A DNA stretch of 36,303 nucleotides, from positions 1 through 36,303 of IMG/VR virus record IMGVR_UViG_3300044609_000380; one strand, 5' to 3'. How positions within the stretch are numbered: the stretch's first letter is position 1; every line of letters begins with the position of its first letter. Source of the stretch: a virus. Made by a program: the position numbers and the translations under genes. The notes below the pieces were generated by a model. That model was not told the DNA's origin and made no database searches. It worked only from the letters and a program-made list of their open reading frames with translations. Shown here piece by piece: positions 1 to 7,600 of this stretch.

Positions 1-329
1 ACTAAGTCATCGCATTTCACTTTGCATTCGAGTCCTCGCAGGAACGTATACTCGATGGCGGTGAAATCGGTTCCGTAGCAATCCCATCGCTGGGCGTTTT
101 GTTTGCTCCAGATGAGGTCAGGTTGTAGATCGAATGCTAGCGCGTGCGGCGGTACGGCCCGGTAGACCGCTCCGCATTCCAGCATGATGGTGCAACCCCA
201 CATTCGACCGGGGATGGATACCAAGCCAAACCAGACGCATGGGATAAACCCAGTGCGACTGGAGATGAACGAGGCATCGACAAAGCAGTATTGGTGGTGG
301 GGGATTTGCCCAGCTTGTGAGTAGGTCAT
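1..329 (-). CDS. conserved phage hypothetical protein, 3' end cut by window
   Basis: An open frame of 109 codons runs leftward from an ATG at 327-329 and leaves the window without a stop. The ATG overlaps the TGA of the preceding gene (ATGA), matching the coupling used across this operon. The protein is rich in aromatic residues and cysteine, with segments such as 'IPGRMWGCTIMLECGAVY' and 'QRWDCYGTDFTAIEY'. I recall similar Trp/Cys-rich proteins of unknown function in the early regions of other phages, but I cannot name a family. No signal peptide or catalytic motif is visible. A GCTAGC palindrome lies directly before the start codon (330-335), where a Shine-Dalgarno would be expected, so translation probably depends on coupling. 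Missing the C-terminus. Confidence 0.75.
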   Translation of the reverse strand, partial: MTYSQAGQIPHHQYCFVDASFISSRTGFIPCVWFGLVSIPGRMWGCTIMLECGAVYRAVPPHALAFDLQPDLIWSKQNAQRWDCYGTDFTAIEYTFLRGLECKVKCDDL

Positions 330-526
330 GCTAGCAGGTGTTTGATGATCTGATTCCGCTCTTTGATCGTCGCTCGGAGGATGCTCTCCAGCACAACGTG
401 AGGGTTGATTGTCGCGACGTGTTTCCACTCTGGATTGCCATCGATGTTTCGAGCTGTGTCTAAACTCTCCACTCGGATCGTTCCGTTCCATGCGTGGATG
501 TAGATGAATGCGGGGCTGTCTTTCAC
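326..526 (-). CDS. small coupled phage protein, 66 aa, unknown function
   Basis: This short frame starts at GTG (524-526), overlapping the TGA of the upstream gene (GTGA). An AAGGAGG Shine-Dalgarno lies 7 bases before it, inside the upstream gene's last codons. It ends in an ATGA overlap with the next gene. The N-terminal half is predicted beta-rich ('AFIYIHAWNGTIRVE'). The C-terminal half looks helical ('VLESILRATIKERNQIIKHLL'-like). I do not recognise a family. Position in the recombination-associated early operon suggests an accessory function. That it is a real gene rests on coupling and ribosome binding site rather than homology. Confidence 0.7.
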   Translation of the reverse strand: MKDSPAFIYIHAWNGTIRVESLDTARNIDGNPEWKHVATINPHVVLESILRATIKERNQIIKHLLA

Positions 527-780
527 GGCTTTGCCTCCTTGGCTTTGCGCCAGTTTGATTGCTCCGTAAGTTTTCGAGCAGCGTCTGCTGGTGAATCCCA
601 GCGTGATAAATTAGAGTTTTCGCATAGCGCATCCCCCGCCTCCTCCAACCGTTTGATGCGCTCTGAAACCTCACTCAGGTATTTCCGAGTTGCGGCTAGT
701 TTACGTTCTAGCCTTCTGCATACCATCGCTAGATCGCCTACGCTATGCGGAGTGCTGTCTGATATTGGGGTGTCGCTCAT
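523..780 (-). CDS. small coiled-coil phage protein of the 'MSDTP' type, 85 aa
   Basis: The ATG at 778-780 has a near-ideal Shine-Dalgarno (AAGGAGG, 4-base spacer) and an ATGA overlap with the upstream gene. The frame extends much further upstream to about 1326, but that part is out of frame with real genes and is not used. The protein begins MSDTP and has a helical, heptad-like centre ('RRLERKLAATRKYLSEVSER') followed by 'IKRLEEAGDAL'. This is a common layout in small early phage proteins of unknown role. It resembles the 74-aa product at 1351-1575 (same MSDTP start, same L-E-x-x-L...RL-x-x-AGD core, same W-x-K-A-K ending), so the two look like paralogues. The ending is partly dictated by the next gene's ribosome binding site. 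Confidence 0.8.
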   Translation of the reverse strand: MSDTPISDSTPHSVGDLAMVCRRLERKLAATRKYLSEVSERIKRLEEAGDALCENSNLSRWDSPADAARKLTEQSNWRKAKEAKP

Positions 781-980
781 TTCGCCTCCTTCCATTTGAA
801 CACTGCTCTTCCGCTCTGATCGGCCACCCATTCGGCGTGGCCTTTGATGACCGCATGTTCCTTTACCTGTCGCGCTCCGGTATGTCCTCCCCAGAGGATG
901 CATGCAGCGGCAACAAGTCCTGCGATTAGTCCGGCTATGATTGGTCTTGAGTCTTTCATTGGTTGTTTCGGTTTTAGCAT
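777..980 (-). CDS. small single-span membrane protein, 67 aa
   Basis: One hydrophobic segment near the N-terminus ('IIAGLIAGLVAAACILWGG') is followed by a soluble tail ending in 'AVFKWKEAK', so this is a probable one-pass inner membrane protein. Similar small phage proteins with one span and a tail ending in F-K-W are familiar, but no function is known to me. The start is uncertain. ATG at 978-980 gives 67 aa, while an internal ATG at 957-959 gives 60 aa beginning MKDSRP just before the span. Neither has a convincing Shine-Dalgarno. The gene follows a 5-codon mini-frame (999-1016) that is itself coupled to the upstream gene, so re-initiation is possible. Confidence 0.7.
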   Translation of the reverse strand: MLKPKQPMKDSRPIIAGLIAGLVAAACILWGGHTGARQVKEHAVIKGHAEWVADQSGRAVFKWKEAK

Positions 981-998
981 TCGGTGAAACTGCCTGAT

Positions 999-1016
999 TT
1001 AGTGAATGTCGCTCAC
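999..1016 (-). other. five-codon coupled mini-frame (vestigial start or leader)
   Basis: The upstream 113-aa gene ends in TGA with a GTG overlapping it (GTGA at 1013-1016) and an AAGGAG eight bases before. This GTG opens a frame of only five codons (M-S-D-I-H) closed by TAA at 999-1001. The arrangement matches real coupled starts of this operon, and MSD is how two neighbours begin. It is probably either a decayed gene start or a short leader that hands ribosomes to the ATG at 978-980. It may also be chance. Confidence 0.3.
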
Positions 1017-1354
1017 GGATTGGACTCCTTCCATTTTCCAACCGTCCTGAGAAACGCTTCTGCACGATGACGGGCTGATGCCCTGAATGGTTGAATATCA
1101 TTTGGAACGATACGGTAGATCTCACTGCCGTATGCGTAGCGCAAGCAACTTGGGTCTGTGATTCCTCCATTCGTAGAGTCCAGAATCTGCTCTGCTTCCG
1201 CCATCGCATTGAGATCGTTAACATAATCAGTAATTGTTGAAAGAGGTTGAACGCTATACGGACTATTGGGCGGTATAACAATAAATTTATCTTTTGAAAG
1301 AAATCCCCAGCCACACATTTCAGCAATTGCGATATTGATTTCTAGGTCTGTCAT
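1013..1354 (-). CDS. conserved small phage protein, 113 aa
   Basis: The ATG at 1352-1354 overlaps the TGA of the upstream gene (ATGA). It has AAGGAC upstream as a ribosome binding site. A further in-frame start would add nine residues but lies inside the upstream gene. The protein starts 'MTDLEINIAIAEMCGW', passes through 'YVNDLNAMAEAEQIL' and ends 'RHRAEAFLRTVGKWKE'. I recognise this pattern (N-terminal E-I-N-x-A-I-A-E-x-C-G-W, central N-D-L-N-A-M-x-E-A-E, C-terminal R-A-E-A-F-L-R-T-x-G-x-W) as a widespread phage early protein of unknown function. It is probably soluble and helical. It belongs to the coupled early operon. Confidence 0.85.
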   Translation of the reverse strand: MTDLEINIAIAEMCGWGFLSKDKFIVIPPNSPYSVQPLSTITDYVNDLNAMAEAEQILDSTNGGITDPSCLRYAYGSEIYRIVPNDIQPFRASARHRAEAFLRTVGKWKESNP

Positions 1355-1575
1355 GGTTTGTCCTTCTTTGCTTTGTCCCACTCTCTAACTTTTTCGTGAT
1401 AATCGGTGCTATTGCGATGACTCAATAAGCAGTCACCAGCTTGAACCAACCGATTGATGTGCCGGTTTGCCGCGTTGAGTTCCTGTTCCAGTTCCATAAA
1501 CTTAGAGGCAGGCGTTACCCACCCTCCAATGTCAGACCAGAATTTTGCCGCATTTGTCTTGGGTGTATCGCTCAT
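1351..1575 (-). CDS. small coiled-coil phage protein of the 'MSDTP' type, 74 aa
   Basis: The ATG at 1573-1575 overlaps the preceding TGA (ATGA) and has GGGGGAG a few bases upstream. The product begins MSDTPKTNAA, contains 'SKFMELEQELNAANRHINRL' (helical, amphipathic) and 'VQAGDCLL', and ends 'EWDKAKKDKP'. It belongs to the group of small phage proteins beginning M-S-D-T-P-x-T-D/N-A with an L-E-x-E-L helix; no biochemical role is established that I know of. It resembles the 85-aa product at 523-780. It is probably co-translated with its neighbours. Confidence 0.82.
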   Translation of the reverse strand: MSDTPKTNAAKFWSDIGGWVTPASKFMELEQELNAANRHINRLVQAGDCLLSHRNSTDYHEKVREWDKAKKDKP

Positions 1576-1931
1576 TTCTCCCCCCTCGCCTTAAGCATCA
1601 CGTCGGCATGGCAATATCTCGCCCACTGACGACTTGGTAAGAATCCGTGTTTTTGCCGGAACTGATCAGCTTCTCCACAGGTTGCAGGAATAAACTCCTG
1701 AATGTCTTTTTCAGTGGCAGCCGCTGCGAAGTAGTCGCGCAGGGTCATGCCTTCAGGATTCTTCTTTCCGTACTGACTGACGTAATCCATTCCCGGAAAT
1801 GCGGGTTCGCTTCCTCGCTTCAACTGCGAGCATGATTGCACATCGTTTTCCGCAGCATTTTTGCCTTCCCCTATGGTTTGGGTCTTTTGTGAACTGCACT
1901 GCGCATCTGATGCATTTTGCGTGTGTGTCAT
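1572..1931 (-). CDS. phage protein with 'MTLRDYFAAAA' core, 119 aa; 5' end overlaps HNH gene
   Basis: The C-terminal two thirds carry 'GSEPAFPGMDYVSQYG' and 'EGMTLRDYFAAAAT', the hallmark of a common small phage protein family of unknown function (usually N-D-G-G-P-A-F-P ... G-M-T/S-L-R-D-Y-F-A-A). The ATG at 1929-1931 has an excellent Shine-Dalgarno (AAGGAGA, 4-base spacer), so this start is well supported. The first 40 or so residues are Gln/Ser/Asn-rich and lie in a region also read in another frame as the zinc-finger tail of the HNH gene (overlap 1753-1931). The usual family N-terminus is missing here but is found as a 17-codon fragment on the other side of the HNH gene (2265-2318). The gene was therefore probably split and given a new start. 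Confidence 0.8.
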   Translation of the reverse strand: MTHTQNASDAQCSSQKTQTIGEGKNAAENDVQSCSQLKRGSEPAFPGMDYVSQYGKKNPEGMTLRDYFAAAATEKDIQEFIPATCGEADQFRQKHGFLPSRQWARYCHADVMLKARGEK

Positions 1932-2247
1932 ATATTCTCCTTTTCTTGTTTCGTTCTGCCAGCATCCAAGAATGATGGCTTATCTGGTGTTGTTGTGGTG
2001 TTGTTAACTCAAGATTCTGACGCCTATTATCAAGTTTGTTCCCATTAATGTGATGCACTTCTTCTCCTTGTTTTGCACCTATTATGATTCGGTGCATGAG
2101 ACATTGTGCGCCACGCTTTCTGTATCCTGATTTGTAAGCATATCCATTTGATCCTAATATCCATTTTGAATCTGAAATGAGTTCAAAGTCTTCATCTGAA
2201 ATCAAAGAGTAGGATTTAAGCGGTGCAATGAGCGTGATTTGTTTCAC
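1753..2247 (-). CDS. HNH homing-endonuclease-like protein, 164 aa
   Basis: The N-terminal part ('ISDEDFELISDSKW' ... 'NGYAY' ... 'MHRIII') followed by 'EEVHHINGNKLDNRRQNLEL' (His65-His66, Asn70, Asn74) matches free-standing phage HNH endonucleases of the AP2/HNH type. These cut DNA and spread their own gene. Residues 112-136 hold C-x2-C ... C-C-x3-C, a zinc-ribbon tail known in this family. The start is GTG (2245-2247) without a clear Shine-Dalgarno. The gene is not coupled to its neighbours, unlike all other genes of the operon, as expected for an inserted element. Its last 179 bases overlap the 119-aa gene in another frame, and that overlap contains the whole cysteine cluster. Confidence 0.85.
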   Translation of the reverse strand: MKQITLIAPLKSYSLISDEDFELISDSKWILGSNGYAYKSGYRKRGAQCLMHRIIIGAKQGEEVHHINGNKLDNRRQNLELTTPQQHQISHHSWMLAERNKKRRIYDTHAKCIRCAVQFTKDPNHRGRQKCCGKRCAIMLAVEARKRTRISGNGLRQSVRKEES

Positions 2248-2264
2248 GCGCTCACTGTGGCAAA

Positions 2265-2318
2265 TTAAACCGCAGAGTCAACGGAAAACGGTCCTCCGTC
2301 GTTGATTGGTGCGCTCAT
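2265..2318 (-). pseudogene. 17-codon N-terminal remnant of a phage gene cut by the HNH element
   Basis: The ATG at 2316-2318 overlaps the stop of the 82-aa gene (ATGA) and is preceded by GGAGGAG, a very strong ribosome binding site. The frame encodes MSAPINDGGPFSVDSAV and then stops at TAA (2265-2267), 17 bases before the HNH start codon. I-N-D-G-G-P is the usual N-terminus of the phage family whose C-terminal body (P-A-F-P ... M-T-L-R-D-Y-F-A-A) is found in the 119-aa gene on the far side of the HNH gene. The simplest reading is that one gene was split by HNH insertion, leaving this stub. It may still be translated as a short peptide. Confidence 0.6.
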
Positions 2319-2563
2319 TTCTCCTCCTTCGCTTTCGATTTTCCTTCTTCAATAATTGCCATCACGCACCGCTTCTTTACGCCGATGGCCTTCGCCACGT
2401 AGGCCAAGCTCTGGCCTTCGTTCCACAGTTTCCAGGCGCGTTGGGCATTGTAGTTCGGCGAGTTGATTTGTGCCCGCACCACGTCTGGATGTGCCGTCAC
2501 CGCAGCTGGGTGAGGGAAGCTGATCCAACCTCGGTCCACTGCGTTTTGGATGAGTGAGTTCAT
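2315..2563 (-). CDS. small helix-turn-helix-like phage protein, 82 aa
   Basis: The ATG at 2561-2563 overlaps the TGA of the preceding gene (ATGA). The longer in-frame extension to 2725 overlaps the upstream gene and is not used. The C-terminal half, 'RAWKLWNEGQSLAYVAKAIG' followed by 'VKKRCVMAIIEEG', reads like a helix-turn-helix of the kind that scans for repeated 'x-L-x-x-I-A-x-x-x-G' signatures in resolvase or sigma-like DNA-binding domains. The N-terminal half ('SLIQNAVDRGWISFPHP') is unlike anything I recognise. It is probably a DNA-binding accessory or regulator in the recombination operon. The stop overlaps the start of the 17-codon remnant. Confidence 0.75.
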   Translation of the reverse strand: MNSLIQNAVDRGWISFPHPAAVTAHPDVVRAQINSPNYNAQRAWKLWNEGQSLAYVAKAIGVKKRCVMAIIEEGKSKAKEEK

Positions 2564-2814
2564 GGGCGTTTCTTTTGAATCTTCAATCCAGCTTTTTTGC
2601 ACAAACCACAGATCACGCTCGGAGCGCGTCCAAACTTCTTGGACAGTTCTTTGTATGAAAACGTGGGGTTGTCTTTTACGAACCGCTCGATGGCCGCCTT
2701 CTCTTTCTCGGTCATCGGGCTCCAACCTTCCTTAGTTTTCTCGACTTTAACGGTTTTGGTGATCGTGGGCTGTGGACCCATCAGGCGTTCAATAGCTTCA
2801 CGGGAGAGTTTCAT
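2560..2814 (-). CDS. small basic helix-turn-helix-like protein, 84 aa
   Basis: The product begins MKLSREAIERL at an ATG (2812-2814) and overlaps the last 17 bases of the exonuclease gene. The same frame is open upstream to 3120, but that region is the exonuclease gene in its true frame. The protein is Lys-rich. Its C-terminal half ('NPTFSYKELSKKFGRAPSVI' then 'CGLCKKAGLKIQKK') has the spacing of a helix-turn-helix, with a closing C-x2-C. A role in DNA binding or regulation is likely, but no specific family is recognised. It ends in an ATGA overlap with the 82-aa gene. Confidence 0.78.
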   Translation of the reverse strand: MKLSREAIERLMGPQPTITKTVKVEKTKEGWSPMTEKEKAAIERFVKDNPTFSYKELSKKFGRAPSVICGLCKKAGLKIQKKRP

Positions 2815-3592
2815 CTTTGAGAATCCAGGTGGGTGATTGAATGATTTGAATGGAGTCGCCGTTGTAACCCGGCCAGCTGTCGGTGTCCTCGCAGACCATC
2901 CACTGGCGAATCCACGACTGCCATGTGGTCGATCCCTTGTCCAAGGATTCGGTGTCCATCTGGTAAACAGCGACCGCGTAGGGCGCCTGGTCTTCGACGC
3001 AAATCCACTGCCATGCGCGGGTCTCGCCAGTGATATCCCGGTAGAGGTCCCGGTAGTACGCCGCCTGCACGTCGTAGCGCAGCTGGCCGATCTGCCGGCG
3101 GAACCCAGCCTTGCTAGCATCCCGGCATTTCTTCAGGTCTACGATTACCGGGGTCGCATCTGGAAGCCAGTCGATCAGGCCCTTCCGGTCGCAGCCATCG
3201 AACTCACCGAACATCCCGACCTGGGCCTTACCCGGCTCGGCCAGCAGGCGGCCTGCAACTGGATGTTCACGGACAGACTTAACCATGCGCTCTACAGTCT
3301 CGATCGCGTCCTGCTTGAACACGGTGACCCGGCGGTACTCCTGGTCCTCTCGCCAGGCGCGTGCTTCCTTGGTTCTGAAGTCGTCGTAGGGAGATGTGGT
3401 CCAAAGGTACGGCGTCCCGAGGACCTTGTGGTCTAAGAGACTACCGATATTCATGGCCTCCGAGGTTTCCCGCTCTTCCTCAAAGCCTACCAGAGCGTGC
3501 GCTGGTGACCGGCTGAACGCCTTGAGGCTGGAGATGTTGATCGCCGGGTGACTGCGATAGGTGTTTACGTCGATGGGGTGGACTAACTTCAC
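2798..3592 (-). CDS. PD-(D/E)XK exonuclease, RecE/YqaJ-like, 264 aa
   Basis: This is the exonuclease partner of the annealing protein encoded just upstream. Visible motifs are 'GSLLDHKVLG' (His55), Asp141 in 'GLIDW', 'VIVDLKK' (Asp152, Lys154: the D-x-K core of the PD-(D/E)XK fold) and 'QLRYDVQAAYY' (Gln170, Tyr173: the Q-x-x-x-Y motif of RecB/RecE/YqaJ nucleases). Such enzymes resect double-stranded ends to give single strands onto which RecT-type proteins load. The start is GTG (3590-3592), overlapping the TGA of the RecT-like gene (GTGA), so the two are translationally coupled. Length is normal for phage versions of this family (often annotated DUF3799/PDDEXK). Function is inferred from motifs and context. 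Confidence 0.88.
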   Translation of the reverse strand: MKLVHPIDVNTYRSHPAINISSLKAFSRSPAHALVGFEEERETSEAMNIGSLLDHKVLGTPYLWTTSPYDDFRTKEARAWREDQEYRRVTVFKQDAIETVERMVKSVREHPVAGRLLAEPGKAQVGMFGEFDGCDRKGLIDWLPDATPVIVDLKKCRDASKAGFRRQIGQLRYDVQAAYYRDLYRDITGETRAWQWICVEDQAPYAVAVYQMDTESLDKGSTTWQSWIRQWMVCEDTDSWPGYNGDSIQIIQSPTWILKDETLP

Positions 3593-4575
3593 AGCGCACC
3601 TCCCGCCTTCACCACTGCACGGCCGATACCGCGCTTATTCCGGATGATCCAGTTGCAGATATCAGGAGGCAGGTCTGCCACCGTGGGATAGGCTTCAGGG
3701 TTTTCCCACCACTTCAGGTCTATGACCAGCTTCACCAGCTGCTCGTAGGTGATCCCAGCGGATGCTAGCGTGCCTTCGACTGTTTCAAGTTCAGGTTCCG
3801 CTGTGGGAACGGGAGCGACCGGGGCGGGTGCGGTCTCAACGATCTCCGGTGTGGGTTCAGGAGCGGCGGGAGCGGGCGGCTCCACGATTGCGATAGCCTC
3901 GGCCTCCTTCTTCTTGCGCGGCTTGGGCTCAACAGGTGCAGGAGGCGTGGGTGTAACGTCCATGATGGATGAACTCACGGTGACCGACTGGACCACCTGC
4001 TGGGCCGCAGGGGTGTCCTGGACCTCTTCCGAGGTGTGCATACCCAGTGCGATCTCGGGCGCGTAGGTGCGGCACCAGAAGGCGCCGGCCCGGTACTGAA
4101 GCATCTGCTCCGGCATGGTCTTCCATTTAGAGCCAGACTTGCCGTACCAACCCTCGACCTTGGCCATGTTGATGTTCACGAGGGCGCCAACGAGTTCCAG
4201 GTTGGAGTCGCGCTCGACTGCGAAGGCGCGGCAGCCCCACTCATCTGTCCCCTCTTTTCCAACCCAGCGGAAACGCATCGGAGAGAAGCGGCCGCAGCTG
4301 TTGACGGTAGCAATCAGGAACGAAGCAGACCACGTGGGCTTGCCGTGGATAGGAACCATGGACTGCATGACAGCCATGACCGAGGCGCCGATGCGTTGGG
4401 ATAACTCCAACGCGATGATGCAGTTTCCGAGGTTGGCCTCGCCCCGGTAGGCGTCGGGAACGAGGGTGCTGGACGCAAGGGCCTTGGCCATGCGTTGGAC
4501 TGAGACGAACGCGTTCTCCGAAGAGAAGGCGCTGAGAGGTTGTGCTTGCTGTGTTGCGACTTGTAGGTTGCTCAT
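3589..4575 (-). CDS. recT: RecT-family single-strand annealing protein, 328 aa
   Basis: Residues 1-205 look like a RecT-family annealing protein: 'NLGNCIIALELSQRIGASVM', 'AVMQSMVPIHGKPTWSASFL', 'IATVNSCGRF', 'KWKTMPEQMLQYRAGAFWCR' and 'YAPEIALGM'. These proteins coat single-stranded DNA and anneal homologous strands during phage recombination and repair. Residues 215-275 form a Pro/Ala/Glu/Val-rich linker. A C-terminal segment ('YEQLVKLVIDLKWWEN' ...) ends in a basic patch and may bind a partner. The gene leads the early operon and is directly followed by its exonuclease, which is the classic RecE/RecT pair. The ATG at 4573-4575 has no clear Shine-Dalgarno. Confidence 0.9.
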   Translation of the reverse strand: MSNLQVATQQAQPLSAFSSENAFVSVQRMAKALASSTLVPDAYRGEANLGNCIIALELSQRIGASVMAVMQSMVPIHGKPTWSASFLIATVNSCGRFSPMRFRWVGKEGTDEWGCRAFAVERDSNLELVGALVNINMAKVEGWYGKSGSKWKTMPEQMLQYRAGAFWCRTYAPEIALGMHTSEEVQDTPAAQQVVQSVTVSSSIMDVTPTPPAPVEPKPRKKKEAEAIAIVEPPAPAAPEPTPEIVETAPAPVAPVPTAEPELETVEGTLASAGITYEQLVKLVIDLKWWENPEAYPTVADLPPDICNWIIRNKRGIGRAVVKAGGAL

Positions 4576-4619
4576 ACGTCAGTCAACGTATGGCAAGTGG
4601 CGTCAAGTGTCCAGCAATT
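4576..4619 (-). promoter_or_regulatory. short leader before recT, candidate promoter/operator
   Basis: Only 44 bases separate the giant virion gene from the recT-like start, so an early promoter would have to lie here or inside the giant gene's 3' end. Read on the minus strand it contains TTGACG and later TTGACT, both -35-like, but no convincing -10 box at the right spacing. The half-site CTTGAC in 'GACACTTGACGCC' also occurs in the perfect palindrome between the RHH regulator and the helicase (34518-34533), so common control is possible. No hairpin terminator is seen. Confidence 0.3.
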
Positions 4620-7600
4620 TCAGAACGAATTTTTCAGATTTGTTCGGGCATTTCGACGAATGCGATCTGCATTCTTGTCGATAAAGTCGGATGCCTGGGC
4701 AGGCGGGAGAGCTAGCAGCCGCTCCCTATTCTGCTCGATAAACTTGCGGTAACCCTGACCAACGGCCTGCTGGTAGGAGTATTTCTCTTCGCGTGTGAGT
4801 TCTCGACGCGTGCCGTTTTCGTTGACCTTGACCGTGATTGCCGGCACCGGCATGAAGACGCCTTTGCTGGCGAGTGAACCCAGGGTGCTCCACGCAGTAT
4901 CATCCTCACGTTCTTTGGCCCATCGACTCCACGGATACCGTTCAACTTTGACTGGTTCGCCTAGCACGTTGAGGATCGGACCTGGCCCGATCTCACGACG
5001 GCCGAACGGCACTTGCTGAAGGAAGTATTCGTAGCCGAGGTTGCCAGCCTCAGTCTTAAAGATCGACGGGTCAGACCAGGCATCGACCTCCTTGAGAATG
5101 TTGGGCACCAAAGACCCTGCCAGACGTGAAACGTAGCGCGGGAATGATTTCTCGATAAACTCGTCGGTGTCGTACTTGTAGGCGTTAGCAAAGCCTAGAA
5201 GCTCGGTTAGACCAGAGATCGCAGTTGAGTCCTTGACGATGAACATTCCAGCTGCGGCTCCATCCAAGACCTTGTCTACAATATTTTCCTGAGACCACTT
5301 ATCCGGGGAGAACAACTGGCGATCGCGAAGTTCACCGATGGTTGCTAGCACTCCACCAAACCCCATCTGGCGATAGGACACATAGGTATTTCCAAACCGG
5401 ATGGAATAGGGTTGTCGGCCTTCTGATAGCAGCTGCTTTCGCTTGTTGGGGTCAAGGGACTTAAACGACCCTGTTATGTCCATGTTGCGATCCTCTTCCT
5501 TGTCATCGTCACCGAGGAACAGGGCACCAGCAAAGATTCCAAGTGCCGTTCCAAACGCTGCCTTGGCTAATATCAGGTCACGTCGCGACTCGGAGAACTT
5601 CAGGCCGTATTCGCCTTCTGACCTTCCAGGTGCGGATTGATACCAACGATACAGCGCGACTGGTAAAGCGAAGTTAAGGATCTCGTTAGCGGAGTTGGCC
5701 GCAAATCGTAGGAAGTTCGTTCCAGACAGGACCTTGTAGAGCGTTTTGCCCTGAGCTGCTTGATCCAGACCACGGTACAGACTTCCAAGTAACCCCTGGG
5801 GTATTTCGGTAAACGTGGCCATCTCGCGAATTTCTTTTGATGTCAGTAGGATTTCCACGGGCAAATTCTCCTGAATGATTTCGCGGGTGCGCTTGTTGAC
5901 CAGTTCTGGACGGGTGCCTTCAGCGATCGCACGAGCACGGGCCACAGCGACCACATCTGGCGACGGAGTGAGATACTGGCGGGCAACCTCGGTTCCGTAC
6001 AATTTACGTAGCGCGTATGCCTTTGCACTCGAATCGGACATCAACGCATTTATATGATCGAGCGCGGTAATAAGCCGGCTGACGTATTTGAACTGACTGA
6101 TCCCCTTGGCAAACAGATTGCGCGACTCGCCCAGTCCTTCGAGTGCGCTGCCCGGCTGGTCAGGGTTGAAGTTTGCAGACCTAAAAAGCTCACCCTTCCA
6201 GAGTATTGGCCAGAAATCTTGGATACCTTCGGCGAGTCCCTTGAGTGAAGAGTAGGCTATAAAACCAGCATCCTTCTTGGCCATGGTAGCAAACATGGCT
6301 GTGTTGAGGAATCCGTTAAATACGTTTGCCCCGTTGTCTACCTGCGTGCGGAGGCCTGATAGCACCGCCGCGTACCAGTAATCACGCAGTGCATCCGAGA
6401 ATTTGACGCCGCCCTCTCGGGCCATGAGGCGGAACATCTGCTGGATGATCTCGTTTCGATTGACTCCGCTTTGAGCCTGCGCCTTCTGTGCTAGGTCAGT
6501 GATCTTGCGGGCGGTGATTCCGTTAAGCTCAGCGACACCAAACTCCGGCGCCACTGCGTCTCGAAATGCCTGATTCCACAGCAGGAACGTATCAGGCCCG
6601 TCTTGAATCGAGAAACTGCCCGGGGTAGCCCTGGCAATGTTGGCGTACTTCAGGATGCGAGGCAGAGAGCGGAAGAGCTTCTCGCGAACATCGGGTTTGA
6701 CGTTCGGCAGCGGCACCTTCTTCTGGAACTCAGCCCTGAAGATTTGATTCCGCTTCGTTTCCCAAGCGTTGGTCAGGAGGTTAGTGATCTCCGCAATGCC
6801 AGCAGGGCTTAGGTTACGCAGACGCGGGTCAGCTAGGATCACCTGAAGCATCTTCTGCCGCACTGAACCTTGAGTGTCCAGAGCCTTAGTAAGGATGTCC
6901 TGCCACTTGATTTCGATGGGAGGACCTTCGGGCTCGCCGGGGACCTGTTTGATCTTGCGGAACTCGCGGGCAAACACAGCATCCGCCTTCTTCATGGCCT
7001 CGCGAATCTGGTTCACAGCCTCGCGACCTGATTCAGTAAGCCATTTACGCACCTGCTCAGACTCAATCTTGGAAAACGGAATCAACTCATCCTGACGCTT
7101 GCGAATCAGGTTGCGATAGATCATCGCCGGCTGAGCCCACCAGAAGCGTTCTTGAGAAAGATTACGAGCAGCCATCGCCTTAGCGGTAACAGCACCAAGC
7201 GATTTCTTTGAATCTGCCAGTCGCTTCTCAAGGTTTAACGCTCGCATTGTTTCGACGTCACCCTTGGCTCGGGCGATGTCCAACTGGTTGCGCTGGATGA
7301 TTTCTCCAAGGATGTATTCCTTGAATGCGTTATCAATGTCTGCGGTGAGAACAAACTGAAAGGCGCGTTCCAGATTGCCTTTGTAGAAATCAACCCACTT
7401 TCTTGCCTCGGATGCCCAGTTTTCATCGGTATCCGTGCTAATGTCTCCAAGAAACAAACCGCGAGAAGGAACACGCACATCCGGCGACGGAGGTTGCGGA
7501 CGCTCAGGCGTGCCAGCGGGAATCTCCTGGTTCGGGAAAGCCTTGATGTACTCCTCGAAGTTAGCGGCAGTCTCCGCTTCGTTGCTCAGCTGGACGTGGG

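Noticed and set aside
781-1326. Long N-terminal extension of the 85-aa protein (267-aa frame)
   Set aside because: It overlaps the membrane-protein and 113-aa genes in other frames, has no ribosome binding site, and reads like non-coding frame. The ATG at 780 has an ideal Shine-Dalgarno and coupling.
2815-3120. Arg/Thr-rich extension upstream of the 84-aa protein
   Set aside because: It lies inside the exonuclease gene, whose motifs are intact in its own frame. Composition is typical of an out-of-frame reading.
2837-3436. Plus-strand frame of 199 codons
   Set aside because: It is antisense to the exonuclease gene and shows no recognisable motifs or translation signals.
3749-4066. Plus-strand Gly/Ala/Ser-rich frame that might look like a repeat protein
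   Set aside because: It is the reverse reading of the Pro/Ala/Val-rich linker of the RecT-like protein.
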